From Rhynchopus euleeides (Eukaryota > Euglenozoa > Diplonemea > Diplonemida > Diplonemidae): a DNA stretch of 64,000 bases. The position numbers and the translations under genes were made by a program. The stretch spans positions 868,001 through 932,000 of the forward strand of contig OY723262.1 of the NCBI GenBank assembly GCA_963210315.1, given 5' to 3'. Position 1 is the first letter of the stretch. Each line of letters begins with the position of its first letter. Shown piece by piece: positions 50,056 to 60,907 of this stretch. The notes below the pieces were generated by a model, which was given only the letters and a program-made list of their open reading frames with translations, did no database searches and was not told the DNA's origin.

Positions 50056-50195
50056 GCCTGTGAAAAGTTAGCAGCGCCCTGCAGGGTGGTGTGGCTCTGT
50101 GTGTGTGTTGCAATAAATCAGGAGGCATGTGCCCGCTCAGCCTGGTGCATGGTCATAAAGACGATTCTCATCAGGTGCACGCAGTTACGCAGTTT
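49259..50195. repeat. Tandem duplication unit, left copy (5' part)
   Basis: Nearly identical to 50640-51595 including about 140 bp upstream of the start (CTGTGAAAAGTTAGCAGCGC, then CATGGTCATAAAGACGATTC). The shared upstream DNA would carry the same 5' signals. Confidence 0.8.
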
Positions 50196-50483
50196 TGGAA
50201 ACGCAAAAACAATTACATACGGAAAACCGCACGTGCCGTTTTTTTCAGTTGAAAATTATTGCGGGCAGCACCCACCCAGGACTTGGTCACTAGACGGGCA
50301 CAGCTGCCTCCTGAACACAAAAAGGGAAAGGCCTCATGAGGGTGAGGCATGCTGAAACGCCTAGTGTTGACTCCTGTTGCCCAACCAACAGCACTGCAGA
50401 ATCGTGCAACCAGGCAGCTCTCAGCGGCAGAGGGCAACACGCCCCCTGATGCAGCCCTCAACGCAACACGATGCGTCACACCA

Positions 50484-51458
50484 TTACATGCGATGACTTG
50501 CAGCAGCAAGCATCTCGCGGTCTTCCTTCAGGCTGTCGTCTGCGTACTTGAGTGAGTGCCCATTTTGTTGAACTGCAGCAAGAACGAACTCACGATCACC
50601 CTTCAGGCTGTCGTCTGCGTGCTGGAGTGAGTACCCATCTTGTTGAACTGCAGCAAGAACGATCTCACGATCACCCTTTAGGCTGTCGTCTGCGTACAGG
50701 AGTAAGTCCCCATCTTGTTGAACTGCAGCAAGAACGATCTCACGATCACCCTTCAGGCTGTCGTCTGCGTACAGGAGTGAGTACCCATCTTGTTGAACTG
50801 CAGCAAGAACGAACTCACGATCACCCTTCAGGCTGTCGGCTGCGTACTGGAGTGAGTACCAATGTTGTTGAACTGCTGCAAGAACGAACTCACGATCACC
50901 CTTCAGGCTGTCGGCTGCGTACTGGAGTGAGTACCCATCTTGTTGAACTGCTGCAAGAACGAACTCACGATCACCCTTCAGGCTGTCGTCTGCGTACTGG
51001 AGTGAGTACCCATGTTGTTGAACTGCAACAAGAACGATCTCACGATCACCCTTCACGGTGGTGTGCGCATGTTTGAACCAGTCTGGCGCTCCTTCCCCCC
51101 CATCCTCGTCCGGCAACTCCCGAACGGCTTGAAGAACCTCATCGCGTGTCGTCACCCACAGCGGGACCTGCCACAGTTGCTTCTCCCCCTTGTGCACCGC
51201 ATCGAGGTGACGGTCGGGACAGAGGGTGACGTGAACCACGCATCCGGCTTCGACACCTGCATGGCTGCACAGAGGTTCGTCGTCACACACCGCTTTGCCC
51301 CCCACCGACAGATGCACGTCCTCTTCCTCCACACCATCAGGGTAGCGGAACGCCTCGCGTGCTTCGAGCTTCAGCCTGTCGGGCTTCTCGTCCATCCCGA
51401 TGTCGACAGCGTGCGTCACGCCTGTCGCCGCATCCGTCAGGAACACCTCCATAACCAT
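50484..51458 (-). CDS. Ubiquitin-like plus DUF4116-repeat protein (intact copy)
   Basis: 324 residues from ATG 51458 to TAA at 50484, single exon. The N-terminal 85 residues resemble a ubiquitin-like beta-grasp. A middle segment (LWQVPLWVTTRDEVLQAVRE) is followed by seven full 25-residue repeats (DDSLKGDREFVLAAVQQDGY then SLQYA) and a final partial one ending DREMLAAASHRM. DUF4116 repeats occur in many protists, often as leucine-rich-like helical arrays, with no established function. The unit repeats as 75 bp in DNA with strong nucleotide identity, so repeat number can change by slippage. It forms a tandem pair with the interrupted copy to its left. Confidence 0.85.
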   Translation of the reverse strand: MVMEVFLTDAATGVTHAVDIGMDEKPDRLKLEAREAFRYPDGVEEEDVHLSVGGKAVCDDEPLCSHAGVEAGCVVHVTLCPDRHLDAVHKGEKQLWQVPLWVTTRDEVLQAVRELPDEDGGEGAPDWFKHAHTTVKGDREIVLVAVQQHGYSLQYADDSLKGDREFVLAAVQQDGYSLQYAADSLKGDREFVLAAVQQHWYSLQYAADSLKGDREFVLAAVQQDGYSLLYADDSLKGDREIVLAAVQQDGDLLLYADDSLKGDREIVLAAVQQDGYSLQHADDSLKGDREFVLAAVQQNGHSLKYADDSLKEDREMLAAASHRM

Positions 51459-51595
51459 GCCTGTGAAAAGTTAGCAGCGCCCTGCAGGGTGGTGTGGCTC
51501 TGTGTGTGTGTTGCAATAAATCAGGAGGCATGTGCCCGCTCAGCCTGGTGCATGGTCATAAAGACGATTCTCATCAGGTGCGCGTGTGTGTCTCG

Positions 51596-52652
51596 GGTCC
51601 ACAGACGGTGCCACGGTAAGTCAGTGGGAATCACAAGGGTGTCAAGGGTGGTGGAGGGTGGGGACGTCGGCTCTTCGTAACTTACATCACACCAGGGCAC
51701 TGCGGGTTAGAAAAGAGGATAGGGAAGGGCAAGTGGCCACACGGGTCAAGCCTTATTGGGGTGCTTTGTTCGTACAGGGCCACTGCCTGGTGGGGAGGCG
51801 CACCGAGTCAGCTCTGGTGCTACCTGCCACCGACACACGTCAGACACTGCTGGCATCAGATGGGCAGGCACACCGAGCTTCTGTGCTGCACGGCTTCACA
51901 GCCAGCCCGCGTATGCGAAGGGGATGTTGACACAGAGGGAACCGAGAAGGACGCTCGCAGACCCAACGATGGAGCCCGTTCAACAGGTGGAAGCGTCCAA
52001 TGCAACTCTCACAGTACAGAGGCCAGAAAGGACCCCGTAGTATTGAGCGCGGAACCTTTGAAGGGGTGCAAGAGGGGGGGGGGGGGTGTACACGGGGGGA
52101 TTTCTCGTCCTGCGGAAAGCATGCACGGGGGGGAAGGGGGGGAAGCCCGAGGCCAGGGGGATGTGGGGTTGGAGGCGGAGAGCACACAAAGAGAGGCCAG
52201 TTGCGTGTGCCATCACACCCGCCTTCCCCCCCCCCTCCCTTCCCCTCACCTCCTACCCCACGTGAATACTCTGTCTTCCAACAAAAGCGCTTCGTCATGT
52301 GGAAATGCAACGAGGGGTGAAGCCCCCCACCCCCTGCCTGAAACCGCACACCCCATCCGACCAGCCTCCGACCTCGGTGCATTTGATCACGAAGAGTAGC
52401 CCACTGCCGAACATGCTGCTGCACCACAGGCGTTAACCAGAAACACGGTGTTGCACAAGGATGGGAAGGGTAGGATTATCCGAGCCACGCACACACTTGT
52501 CAAACTGTGCTGCTGAGAAACCTCAGCTGCTGTGTGTATGAAGGGCTGTAATGCTCTACGAGGCGGCAAAACAAGGCGGTTATGCGAAAACACTCAGAAC
52601 CCATCCCACATCCCTGGCGCACCGGGGCGGCCCTCAGCACGGAAACAGCCGC
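51596..52652. other. Spacer, no gene recognised
   Basis: Unique DNA with a G tract near 52074-52087. Open frames here lack family features. Confidence 0.4.
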
Positions 52653-53381
52653 TCACTCGGAATGAAGCTGCGTCGCCAACGCCGGCGGGGGTGGAGAGGG
52701 CGGAGGTGGCAGAGGCCCGTGGGGGACGGGTGGCGGTAGGCACGCTTGCACTGGCTGCGCACCGGGGGCCATGGGGGCCTGGTAACGCTGCTGGAACTGC
52801 TCACGATGCGGAGGGCGCCGCTGCTGGGAGTGATGATGTTGGTGGTGGTGATGGTGGTGGGGGTGATCCTGGCGCCATTCGTGCTGCGGCTGCCACTGAT
52901 GGCGATGGCGCGAGTGCTGATGCTGATACTGCTGGTGCTGGCGGTCATTCTGCCGCTTCCGCCCCCTCTCCCGTTCCCGCTGGCGGCACCGCAGCTTCTC
53001 CTCTCGCTGCTGCTCCGTCCTGTTGGCATCGCCCAGACGCTCGAGGCACTTCCCGAGGGACCGAGGGTGAAGATTCCCCTCATCGTCCTGCGCCTCCATC
53101 AGCAGCTCGTGCAGCACAATTTCCAAACCGTAGTGGATAATCTGCCAGCTGCTCGGGTTGGCACTGCTCACGACGTTCCGCTTCGACTGCACAGGGCTTG
53201 CAACCCAAAGGCTCGCCAGGCGCTGTGCGGGGGAGGGGGTGGCATGATGGGCAGGCTTTGAGGAGTCAAACCCGTGCACGGTGCAGGCCTACGACACAAC
53301 CCATTCGCTATCACCCATCCTCGTGCCATTGAGATAGTCGGTGAACTCGTTGCGCGCCCACGCGGGGTTGTGCCGCGACAT
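52653..53381 (-). CDS. Two-exon protein with conserved-looking N-terminal domain and His/Gln-rich tail
   Basis: Exon 1 is 53381-53301 (27 residues, MSRHNPAWARNEFTDYLNGT...). The intron is 53300-53223 (78 bp, donor GTTGTG, acceptor CGCACAG). Exon 2 is 53222-52653; total 216 residues. The junction gives DSEWRLASLW, continuing VASPVQSKRNVVSS and PSSWQIIHYGLEIVLHELLM, a compact helical domain of about 85 residues. From about residue 100 the protein is a charged coil (REEKLRCRQRERERGRKRQN) and then His/Gln runs and a Pro-rich end. No known family. The donor is not the GTATG seen elsewhere, so the splice needs checking. Confidence 0.65.
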
Positions 53382-53502
53382 TTTCCCTGGCTGATATTCG
53401 TGCCCCCCCCCAAGTGTCTTTCTTCTTTGGTGTTGATAGTGGGATAGAAGTGACAATGATGGATGTTCTTTGTGCTACTGGGGGGGGGGGGGGCAAATAC
53501 TA

Positions 53503-54146
53503 CACGGTGGGATCTTGTAAATTTTACATGTATAACTACAAGTATATACATGTATTATACATGTATAATAGTTGACATGCAAGTATTACCGTAAACAGAA
53601 TAAATCTGGACCGTAAGAAGTCCTGGACGTAATTATGCTGGACCGTAAAAATTCTGGACCCCGGGGGTCCAAACCGATTGAACCTTTTTTCCGGTCCAGA
53701 GTGGTTTGCTGTTCCCCCCCAAGATCACCGGGTTTCTGCTCCCGCGGGAAGCGTTCACAAGCGCGAACGGGACTTCCCCAGCCCCCTTGACTGATCTGGA
53801 CCCCCACGAGTGGGGGTCTGAACCCCACTATCGGGGGTCGTATGGGCACCAATAATAGGCAGTGCAGACTCCCGATATCGGGGGTCCAGACCCCCAATAG
53901 CGGGGGTCGCTCTGACCCCGCCCCAGACCCCGCTCCAGGGGGTGGGGGTCCACCGTGTGAGAAATCGCCATGTATCGCCAAGTCCCCCAAACTGGTCTGG
54001 ACCGGACAAATTCTGGACCTCGGGGGGGGTCTGGAGGTGGATTGGACCTTTTTTACGGTTCAGATTTCTTCTGTTTACGGTATACATGTATAATACATGT
54101 ATTATACTTGTAGTTATACATGTAAAATTTACAAGATCCCACCGTG
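53503..54146. mobile_element. CACGGTGGG-ended palindrome element, copy 2, nested
   Basis: Ends CACGGTGGGATCTTGTAAAT and its complement, TA duplicated on both sides (53501-53502, 54147-54148); the intact sister element at 45598 has a single TA at this site, which proves insertion. Arms are about 85 bp of TACATGTA-type palindromic words. A third element sits between the arms. Confidence 0.9.
53589..54080. mobile_element. CCGTAAACAG-ended element, nested third level
   Basis: 492 bp with ends CCGTAAACAGAA and TTCTGTTTACGG, TA outside (53587-53588, 54081-54082). Contains TCTGGACCG words in both orientations and a stretch related in inverted orientation to 26091-26289. Confidence 0.8.
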
Positions 54147-54795
54147 TAGAGGGCCCCTCTATTATTCACCGTGCCAGCCGACGAAAATGGGGGTTTTCGG
54201 ACCCCCTCCACTATATGCTTTTTTGGGGGGTGGAAATTTCGCGCTCTTGAATATTTGGCATCTGTGCGGCTCGGAGTGGGATCGTTTTGTCGGTCGACCA
54301 CCTGATTTGATCCGAGTTTGGCGGGGCTGAGCGGTCTTATATGCCAAAAAAATCCACGATTTTCCAAATCAGCTGGGTCGATGTGTCAAACTTCATCTAG
54401 AAATGTGGGTCAGAGGCTGATCCTCAGAGGATGTGACTGGGGGCAGCGAACACCCCACCCACCCAGCGGGACCCCTCTTTGGGTGTTCCAAAACCCCGAT
54501 ATTCCGAACGTTTGGAATTTGTGCAGATCGTAGTGGGTCATGGTGGTAGAGGTGCCAAGCTTCACCCATGAAACCTGGGTCTGGTTCAGGGACTGGTCAT
54601 GGGTGTCCAAAACCCCGTTCTTTTGAACGTTTGGGATCTGTGCGGAGCTGGTGGGGTCATTTTGGCTCTGGGGTGCCTGCGAGCACCACTTACGGATGCA
54701 AAAAAAAGGACTCACACCCCCCTCAATTATTCGGCCAGGTGCGCCGCCAAAACCGCCGATTTCCGTACCCCTCTATTATTTGCCCCCCCCCAGTA

Positions 54796-56257
54796 ATTCA
54801 ACCCAAAAAACGGGAGTAAACCCCACTTTTTCAGGGAGCATCCCTAAACATGAAATCAATGCTACAAACCGACCCAAACCAGTCCAGAAACGTGTTTCTG
54901 GGGGGTTTTGGTGACCTGTGTGGCCCAGAGAGGCCCAGAAACGCGATTTTTTTCACTTGGCACAGATGTGGTACCAGATGCGGTACCTGAATGGCCCGAG
55001 AAAAACAGCCGGCGGGCACTCCTTTCTGCAGGCACTGCGGCTTGACGTCATATGTCACCATTGCATCAATGTAGTCATGATTGAGCCACTTCGATAGTGT
55101 TCCGCCCCCTTCACAGTTTGTAAGATCGGCAAGGTGGGTTTATCGTGGTTGGCGTGCCACCGTACATTTTTCACGTACCCCAATGCTGGCTGGCACGACA
55201 TGAACTGCGCCAGCCACCGGTGCATCTCCCGGAGGAGGGAGACGAGCTTATCCTCGAGAAGGAAAACGCTCTCGATCCGAGTGGCGCTCAGCTCACCAGC
55301 AGGTTCCCTGTCGTTTGCCTTCAATTATTTGAGGGCGTAGCCGCCCCATTAGAATGGCAAGGGCCGCTAGTTGATTACTCTCAATGAGAGCAGGGCATCA
55401 ATTGCCCACTTTGGGGGATACCGTATACGTAAATATTATGGAACGTAAATATTATGGAACGGGCCCATTTTTGGCCGGTCCGTTCCATAATATTTACGTT
55501 CCATAATATTTACAGGGCCAGTTGGGGACTCGGTGGTGAGGACGGCTTGCGTCAGGAATCGCGCGAAAAGTGCACGAGTAGGTCCCGTCAGGGACTCTGT
55601 ATGCCGTCCGATCACCTGGTCCAAGTCCCCGAGTCGCAGAAAGCCCTGTAAATATTATGGAACGAAAAAAATCTGGAACGCCAACCCACCAGCGTTCCAA
55701 AATATTTACGTTCCATAATATTTACGTTCCAAAATATTTACGTATACGGTATCGAGGTCGCTGAGTTATTGCCACCTCTGAATGGCGTCGGAACGGACAA
55801 ACCCTCTGAGCAGCGTCCTGCTTCCGCCCATAGTGCGTGCCTATCATCTCCGGAACCTCAATCTACAAGGGATACCAACCTTCTCAGTGCAAACACGAGT
55901 GCACTTTGGCCTCTACCCCCACCTCGCGGTGCTGCTTGTCGCCCCTCGGTACATGGTGATGTTACATCGATCAGCGTCATCAAGTAGAGCTTGACCGATG
56001 AACCATTCGGTTGCTTCGACCACAGGTTTCGCTGTATGTTGCAAGCAGCCGCTGTAAACTGGCACAGCACCGGTACCACATCTGTGCCAAAAAATTGGAG
56101 ACGCAAAAAATGAGCTTTCCGGGCGGAATTTGGGCCTATTTCGGGCAGATACCGGGTTTCCGGGGTGATATGGGGTGTTTCTGGCCTTTTGGTGCCCTTG
56201 GGGGCCTCTCTGCGGCGAAGTTGAAAATTTGGGTTTACTCCCGGTTTTAGCCCCCCC
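54796..56257. mobile_element. 1.46-kb element with imperfect long inverted arms
   Basis: Arms of about 200 bp pair imperfectly: CGGGAGTAAACCC near both ends and TTGGCACAGATGTGGTACC near 54957 and its complement near 56070. It shares its left TA with the preceding element and its right TA (56258-56259) with the next. The outermost left bases differ from the right end. A minus frame at 55324-55055 (LEDKLVSLLREMHRWLAQFM) is the only coding hint. Confidence 0.6.
55421..55749. mobile_element. CCGTATACG-ended foldback element, nested
   Basis: 329 bp with ends CCGTATACGTAAATATT and its complement, TA outside (55419-55420, 55750-55751). Internally the words GTAAATATTATGGAAC and GTTCCATAATATTTAC repeat. 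Confidence 0.8.
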
Positions 56258-56259
56258 TA

Positions 56260-56880
56260 CTGGGGGGGGGCTAAATAGAAGGGGGTGGCCGAATAGAAGG
56301 GGGGGATCTGGAAATTCGAAATCCAGAAAATTTTAGGCCGAATACAAGGGGGGGGGTCTTGTATTCGGCGGTCCGTGAATTTTGGCCAATTTTCAAATTT
56401 TCAGCCTGTTTTTTCAGTCCTAACAGGCACCCCATGGTCAAAATGACCCCACTGCGATCCGCACGGAATCCAAACATTCAAAAGAACAGGGTTTTGGACA
56501 CCAGTGTGGGGGTCCCTGCAGGTGGCTGACTCCTGGGAATATCCTCCCATTATCAGGAGCCAAACCAGACCCACATTTCATGGGTGAAACTTGACACCAC
56601 CACCCACAAAATGACCCCACCACGATCCGCACGGATTCCGAATAGTGCAATGGAAGGCGAAAATCGCGATTCCACGAGGTCACCTGGAGCAAAATTCGCC
56701 AAAATTGGGAAAATTCACGGACCGCCGAATACAAGACCCCCCCCCTTGTATTCGGCCACCCCCTTGTATTTGGCCACCTACTGCAAAAATTGCCCAAAAT
56801 TTTGGGTTTTGAAAACCCCCCAAAAAAAGCGTTTATACGCCTATTACAAGGGGGGGGTCTTCTATTTAGCCCCCCCCCAG
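56260..56880. mobile_element. CTGGGGG-ended element, second family
   Basis: 621 bp with ends CTGGGGGGGGGCTAAATAG and its complement, TA outside (56258-56259, 56881-56882). It shares the outer tip with the element at 45598 and contains the same roughly 45-bp module in inverted orientation, but the rest differs. CTTGTATTCGGCC palindromic words recur inside. Non-coding. Confidence 0.75.
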
Positions 56881-56882
56881 TA

Positions 56883-58067
56883 GGCATACTTGTACCCCCA
56901 TATGGGGAAGGCCAAAAATATGGGGAAAATATGGGGGGAATATGGGGGGTTTTTCAAGTCCTGTTCCCCCATATTTCCCCCATATGGGGGATATATGGGG
57001 GAAAACCCAGGGGTTCCTCAGGTGGAAGCAGTCAACAAACAGTTCTCTTCGTTCTGCTTTTCACAGGGTGTGAGTCAGCGACTGACAGGAGACGTCTAGC
57101 ACCTTGCAGAGCCATCTCACATCGTCGCTTTCTGCAGAGAGGAAACGCTCGGCTGAAGTGCTCGAGTCAGACCACAAATGGTGCTGCGAGAGTGGCGCCG
57201 ACCGCCACTTTCTTCAAGTCTGAGTAGCGGTCATCAGAGCATGCTGTCCAGTAGTCCTGTCTTTGCTGGCAGAACAGTTGCGTCCTGCAGCCAGTCCTTG
57301 TACTGGCCTTCACAGGTCTCATTCCACCCGGCAGATGCAGCTTGAACATGTCAACCACTGCCTGGTGACGAGCGTCGACTCCGACTTTTCGGCGCACGGA
57401 GCGGTCAATAGTGGCGGAAGCGCCTGACACCCCAGAATGCACTGCTTGTGAATTCCCTTGTCTAATTAAGGATCCCAGAGGGCAGTTCGCAATCACAAAC
57501 ACACCAGAGGAGGAGGACAGCGAGTGTGAGAGTGACGTGCCAGACAGGACTTAAAAACACAAGAGTGTGTGTTGTGAGGAGCTGTTAACTCTGAACGCGC
57601 TCTGTGTGTCTGTGCGTATGTGTCCACCACCGCTGCCGCTGTCACTGCGGTGCCCCGCCAAACCGGGAAGCGTTCGCCCTCCGCTGCCGCTGTATCGGCG
57701 CAGGAGAGGAACAGGTCGGTGCGACCCACCTGGGGGATCTTCCAGGGGGGGGCCAGACCTGGCCACACCTGAACGAGCGCGCACCTCCCCAGGATCGGAC
57801 TCCTGGAGGATCCCCAACAAGGCATGATGCCGGTTTCGACGCGCACTTCGTGTGTGTGTGTGCATGAGTGGTTTGATGTTCTCCCGTTGCAGCACGAATA
57901 CCCCCATATCCCCCCATATGGGCCCCATATTTCCCCCATATTCCCCCATATTTTACCGGGTTTTCCCCATATTTTCAGCCATATTCCCCATATGGGGGCG
58001 GGGTTTTGCGACCCCCCATATTTCCCCCATATTTAGGGGGTTCCCCATATGGGGGGACAAGTATGCC
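56883..58067. mobile_element. CATATGGGG-rich element with long inverted arms
   Basis: 1185 bp with ends GGCATACTTGTACCCCCATA and its complement, TA outside (56881-56882, 58068-58069). Arms of about 130-170 bp are built of CCCCATATGGGG words. The interior (57015-57890) has minus frames (57502-57167, containing RRKVGVDARHQAVVDMFKLH) that could be a remnant of a transposon protein. No family recognised. Confidence 0.7.
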
Positions 58068-58308
58068 TAGGGGGGGGGGGGGAGGAGCCGTGTCGTAAGA
58101 AGACAAGGGCACCACCCTTGTGTAATAACGTTGGCACGTGAACTGTGAAGCCTGTCCCTGCAGAAGGCACAGCACTCAGTCATCACAGGTAAGGGTGGGT
58201 TCAGGCTGGGGCTGTCGGAGTGGGCAGGCCGTCGGGCCTGCCCACCTCCACACCCCTCTCGCCCCGACAAGGGGACGGCGAGTCCACACGGCTGCGCAAT
58301 GCAGGCAA

Positions 58309-59376
58309 TTACATGCTGACAATCATCTTCCCGGTGTTTGTCCCGGTCAGCAGCCCGTTCATCGCCTTCGGCACCTCAGAGAAGCCGTGCAGGACCGTCT
58401 CCTTGACCTCCAGGTCCCCGCTCAGGACGTACCCTGCAAGGGTCTTGATGGCCTCCTCGTACTCGTTCTGCCACTGGAACACGATAAAGCCCTGCATGGT
58501 GCCGCACTTGAAGATCAGGTTGGAGGCGTTCTTGAGGCCGTACGGCTCCCCAGTGTTGTTGTACTGCGAGATGGCACCGCAGGCAATGATGCGTGCGTTG
58601 ATGGCGATGTTGGCGAGCACCGCGTCCAGCAGTGGCCCACCCACATTGTCGAAGTAGACATCGATGCCCTGTGGGATCATGTCCTTCAGCTTCCCCGAGT
58701 AGTCCGTCACCGTCTTGTAGTTGAAGGCGTCCTCCACACCCAGCTCGCGCAGCAGCGCCACCTTGTCATCCGACCCGGCACAGCCGTACACCTTGCACCC
58801 CAGCTTCTTGAAGATCTGGATGGCAGCCATCCCGACGGCACCCGCCGCACCCGTCACAAACACACTCTCACCCGCCTTGGGCTTCCCGATGTGCACGATG
58901 GGCAGGTAGGCACTCAGCCCCGTCAGCCCCAGCACCCCCAGGTAGTACGTCAGGGGCAGCTGCTCCGAGGGCGTGATGGGGGTCAGCCCTTCCGTGGGCA
59001 CGACCTGCTGCTTGCGGAAGGGCAGCAGGCCTGTGACATGCGACCCTGCGGGGAACTTCTCCGACTTCGACGCCACAACCTGTGCGACGATGAAGTTCTC
59101 CAGAGGCTTGCCGAGCTCGAAGGACTCGATGTAGCTCCCCTCGATCTTATCCATGCGGACACGCAGGTAGGGGTCCACGCTCAGCGCCTTCATGTCGAGC
59201 AGCACCTCGCCCGCCTTCACATTCTGCTCCCCCACGTCGGGGATTCCCACCAGCTTGTAACACTCGTCAGAAGGCAGCCCGGTCGGACGCGCCACAAACT
59301 GCCACTCCTGATTGGCAAGGACACAGCAGGTCGCCGAGAACCGACGCCTGGCACAGGCGACACCACCACGCATCAT
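58309..59376 (-). CDS. NADPH-dependent medium-chain reductase (PTGR/LTB4DH/CurA-like)
   Basis: Single exon, 355 residues from ATG 59376. The first 20 residues (MMRGGVACARRRFSATCCVL) resemble a mitochondrial leader. The body is a zinc-free MDR enzyme: VDPYLRVRM near 68-75, YLGVLGLTGLSAY at 145-157, the nucleotide-binding GAAGAVG at 176-182, then AGSDDKVALLRELGVEDAFN and DVYFDNVGGPLLDAVL. These are signatures of prostaglandin reductase / leukotriene B4 12-hydroxydehydrogenase / CurA-type enzymes, which reduce the double bond of alpha,beta-unsaturated carbonyls with NADPH and help clear lipid-derived aldehydes. Complete; substrate not assignable from sequence. Confidence 0.93.
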   Translation of the reverse strand: MMRGGVACARRRFSATCCVLANQEWQFVARPTGLPSDECYKLVGIPDVGEQNVKAGEVLLDMKALSVDPYLRVRMDKIEGSYIESFELGKPLENFIVAQVVASKSEKFPAGSHVTGLLPFRKQQVVPTEGLTPITPSEQLPLTYYLGVLGLTGLSAYLPIVHIGKPKAGESVFVTGAAGAVGMAAIQIFKKLGCKVYGCAGSDDKVALLRELGVEDAFNYKTVTDYSGKLKDMIPQGIDVYFDNVGGPLLDAVLANIAINARIIACGAISQYNNTGEPYGLKNASNLIFKCGTMQGFIVFQWQNEYEEAIKTLAGYVLSGDLEVKETVLHGFSEVPKAMNGLLTGTNTGKMIVSM

Positions 59377-60907
59377 CGTTCAGCTGATGATGGCAGTCTG
59401 TGCTGCAGTAGGCACCGCTGATGCAAAGAACGGAATGACGGAATGTCACGTGGATGGGGAACGGGGTTGGGGTGCGTCATGTGTAGGCAGCAGATGATCC
59501 GGAGTCGGGAAGGCATCCAATCAAAGAGGCACGGGGTGGGGTGGGGTGAGTGGGGGGGGGGGGGTGGAGCCAAATGCGCTGTCTGTCGCGTGCCCTTTCC
59601 CTGCCGCCCCTCCCTAGACGTTGCCTTCCTTTTTTTTCCCAGGCTTTTTATTTGCTCAAGATACCATTCGTTGGATTAAAAATACCGTTTCCCCTTCTGG
59701 GGATACGCACGACGGCTCAATCGTGAGACAGCCAGGCTTGCAGCGCACGCAGCACTGCCAGAAGGGCCTTCTTTTTCGTTTTTTTCCGTTGGAGTCACCA
59801 AAGAAAACAAACGGGGGGGGGGGTTCTGCGGCATAATGGGCCCATCTTGTCCGATACCACAACACACTATTTTTGAAAGAACACAGCCAAGGAGAAACGG
59901 ACGCGGTATGGGCAGGCAGGGGAGAAGGGGCAGAATGGGATGCCATTGTGTGTGGGGGGAGGAGGAGAAGGCCACTCAACCCTGCTCTCCGCCCGAGCAT
60001 CAGTTTTACAGCAGAGATCATGCGATCTCCGCTGTAAAACACACCATCACTGCCCCATTTCACTCATTTCTCTCTCTTTCTCTCTACCTTCTCTCATAGA
60101 CTTTTAGGTGCGACTATCTCTGTGAAAGAATATCGCACCCTTTCTACCCGTTTCTCTCCCAGTCCATCTCTGAGTGAGACTTAGTAATAAATGCAATAAA
60201 CAGACCAGGATTTGTCTGCCGAACTTTTCTTTTTGGTTCTCTTTTTTGTTTCTGCGTGACTGTCGGGGAAAAAAAGTAACTCCGCTCCCACCCCCTGGCT
60301 GTGAGCCGGATGACGGCCAGCACAAGCAAGGGCCAATTCACGCAAAGAAAGAAAGAAAAAAGAACCAAAAAAAATCTGGGGGGGAGGGGAGTGGTGTGCG
60401 TGGGTTTGGCGATGCCCTCATGAGAGAGGCCCTCACGCACCCACCCCCCCAAAGCTGTAAAATGCAACCCAGGGGGGCCAAGAATATACTGTGGCCCGGA
60501 CTCTTTGACAGCTTGCCACCCCCTTCCCCATCACACTTCTCTCCCCATCACGGCAGGCCCGGTCCGTTACATTCATGTGGTGATGTGAACTCGGGACACC
60601 TCCGTAAGCAACCCACCCGAATCTCAGAGAATTTGATGCTGACACACACACACGCAGCCACACCTTCAACAAGGGGAAGGTGGGTGTGTGCGTGTGTGTG
60701 CACGATCTGGCCAGACTATATTGTATTGGTATGCGTTTGCGGTGCGGTAGAAGGCAACAGAGAATACTTGTGCTATGAAGCAGTCTCCGCTGCACACACG
60801 CGCACACTGCCCATTCCCCCACACGCCCGCTTGTCGGGGCACACAAGTGCACCCGGCACGTCAAGGCAGGCACTCGTGGTTGTAGTTGGAGGCGCAGGAC
60901 CTGCAGC
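59377..60907. other. Spacer, no gene recognised
   Basis: Contains a palindrome GTTTTACAGCAGAGATC...CTCCGCTGTAAAAC (about 60003-60040) and G tracts (59548-59562, 59812-59822). No convincing frame. Confidence 0.45.

Larger units (their letters stand above)
53478..54793. mobile_element. TA-flanked element with CTGGGGG ends, copy carrying a nested insertion
   Basis: Second copy of 45598-46291. Left TA 53476-53477, right TA 54794-54795. It is interrupted at a TA (CAAATAC-TA-GAGGGCC in the intact copy) by the element 53503-54146. Confidence 0.85.

Noticed and set aside
49259-51060. Regular 75-bp repeats resembling a CRISPR or satellite array
   Set aside because: They are in-frame coding repeats of the DUF4116 type with no spacer-repeat structure.
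58138-59421. 427-codon plus-strand frame
   Set aside because: Antisense shadow of the MDR reductase gene.
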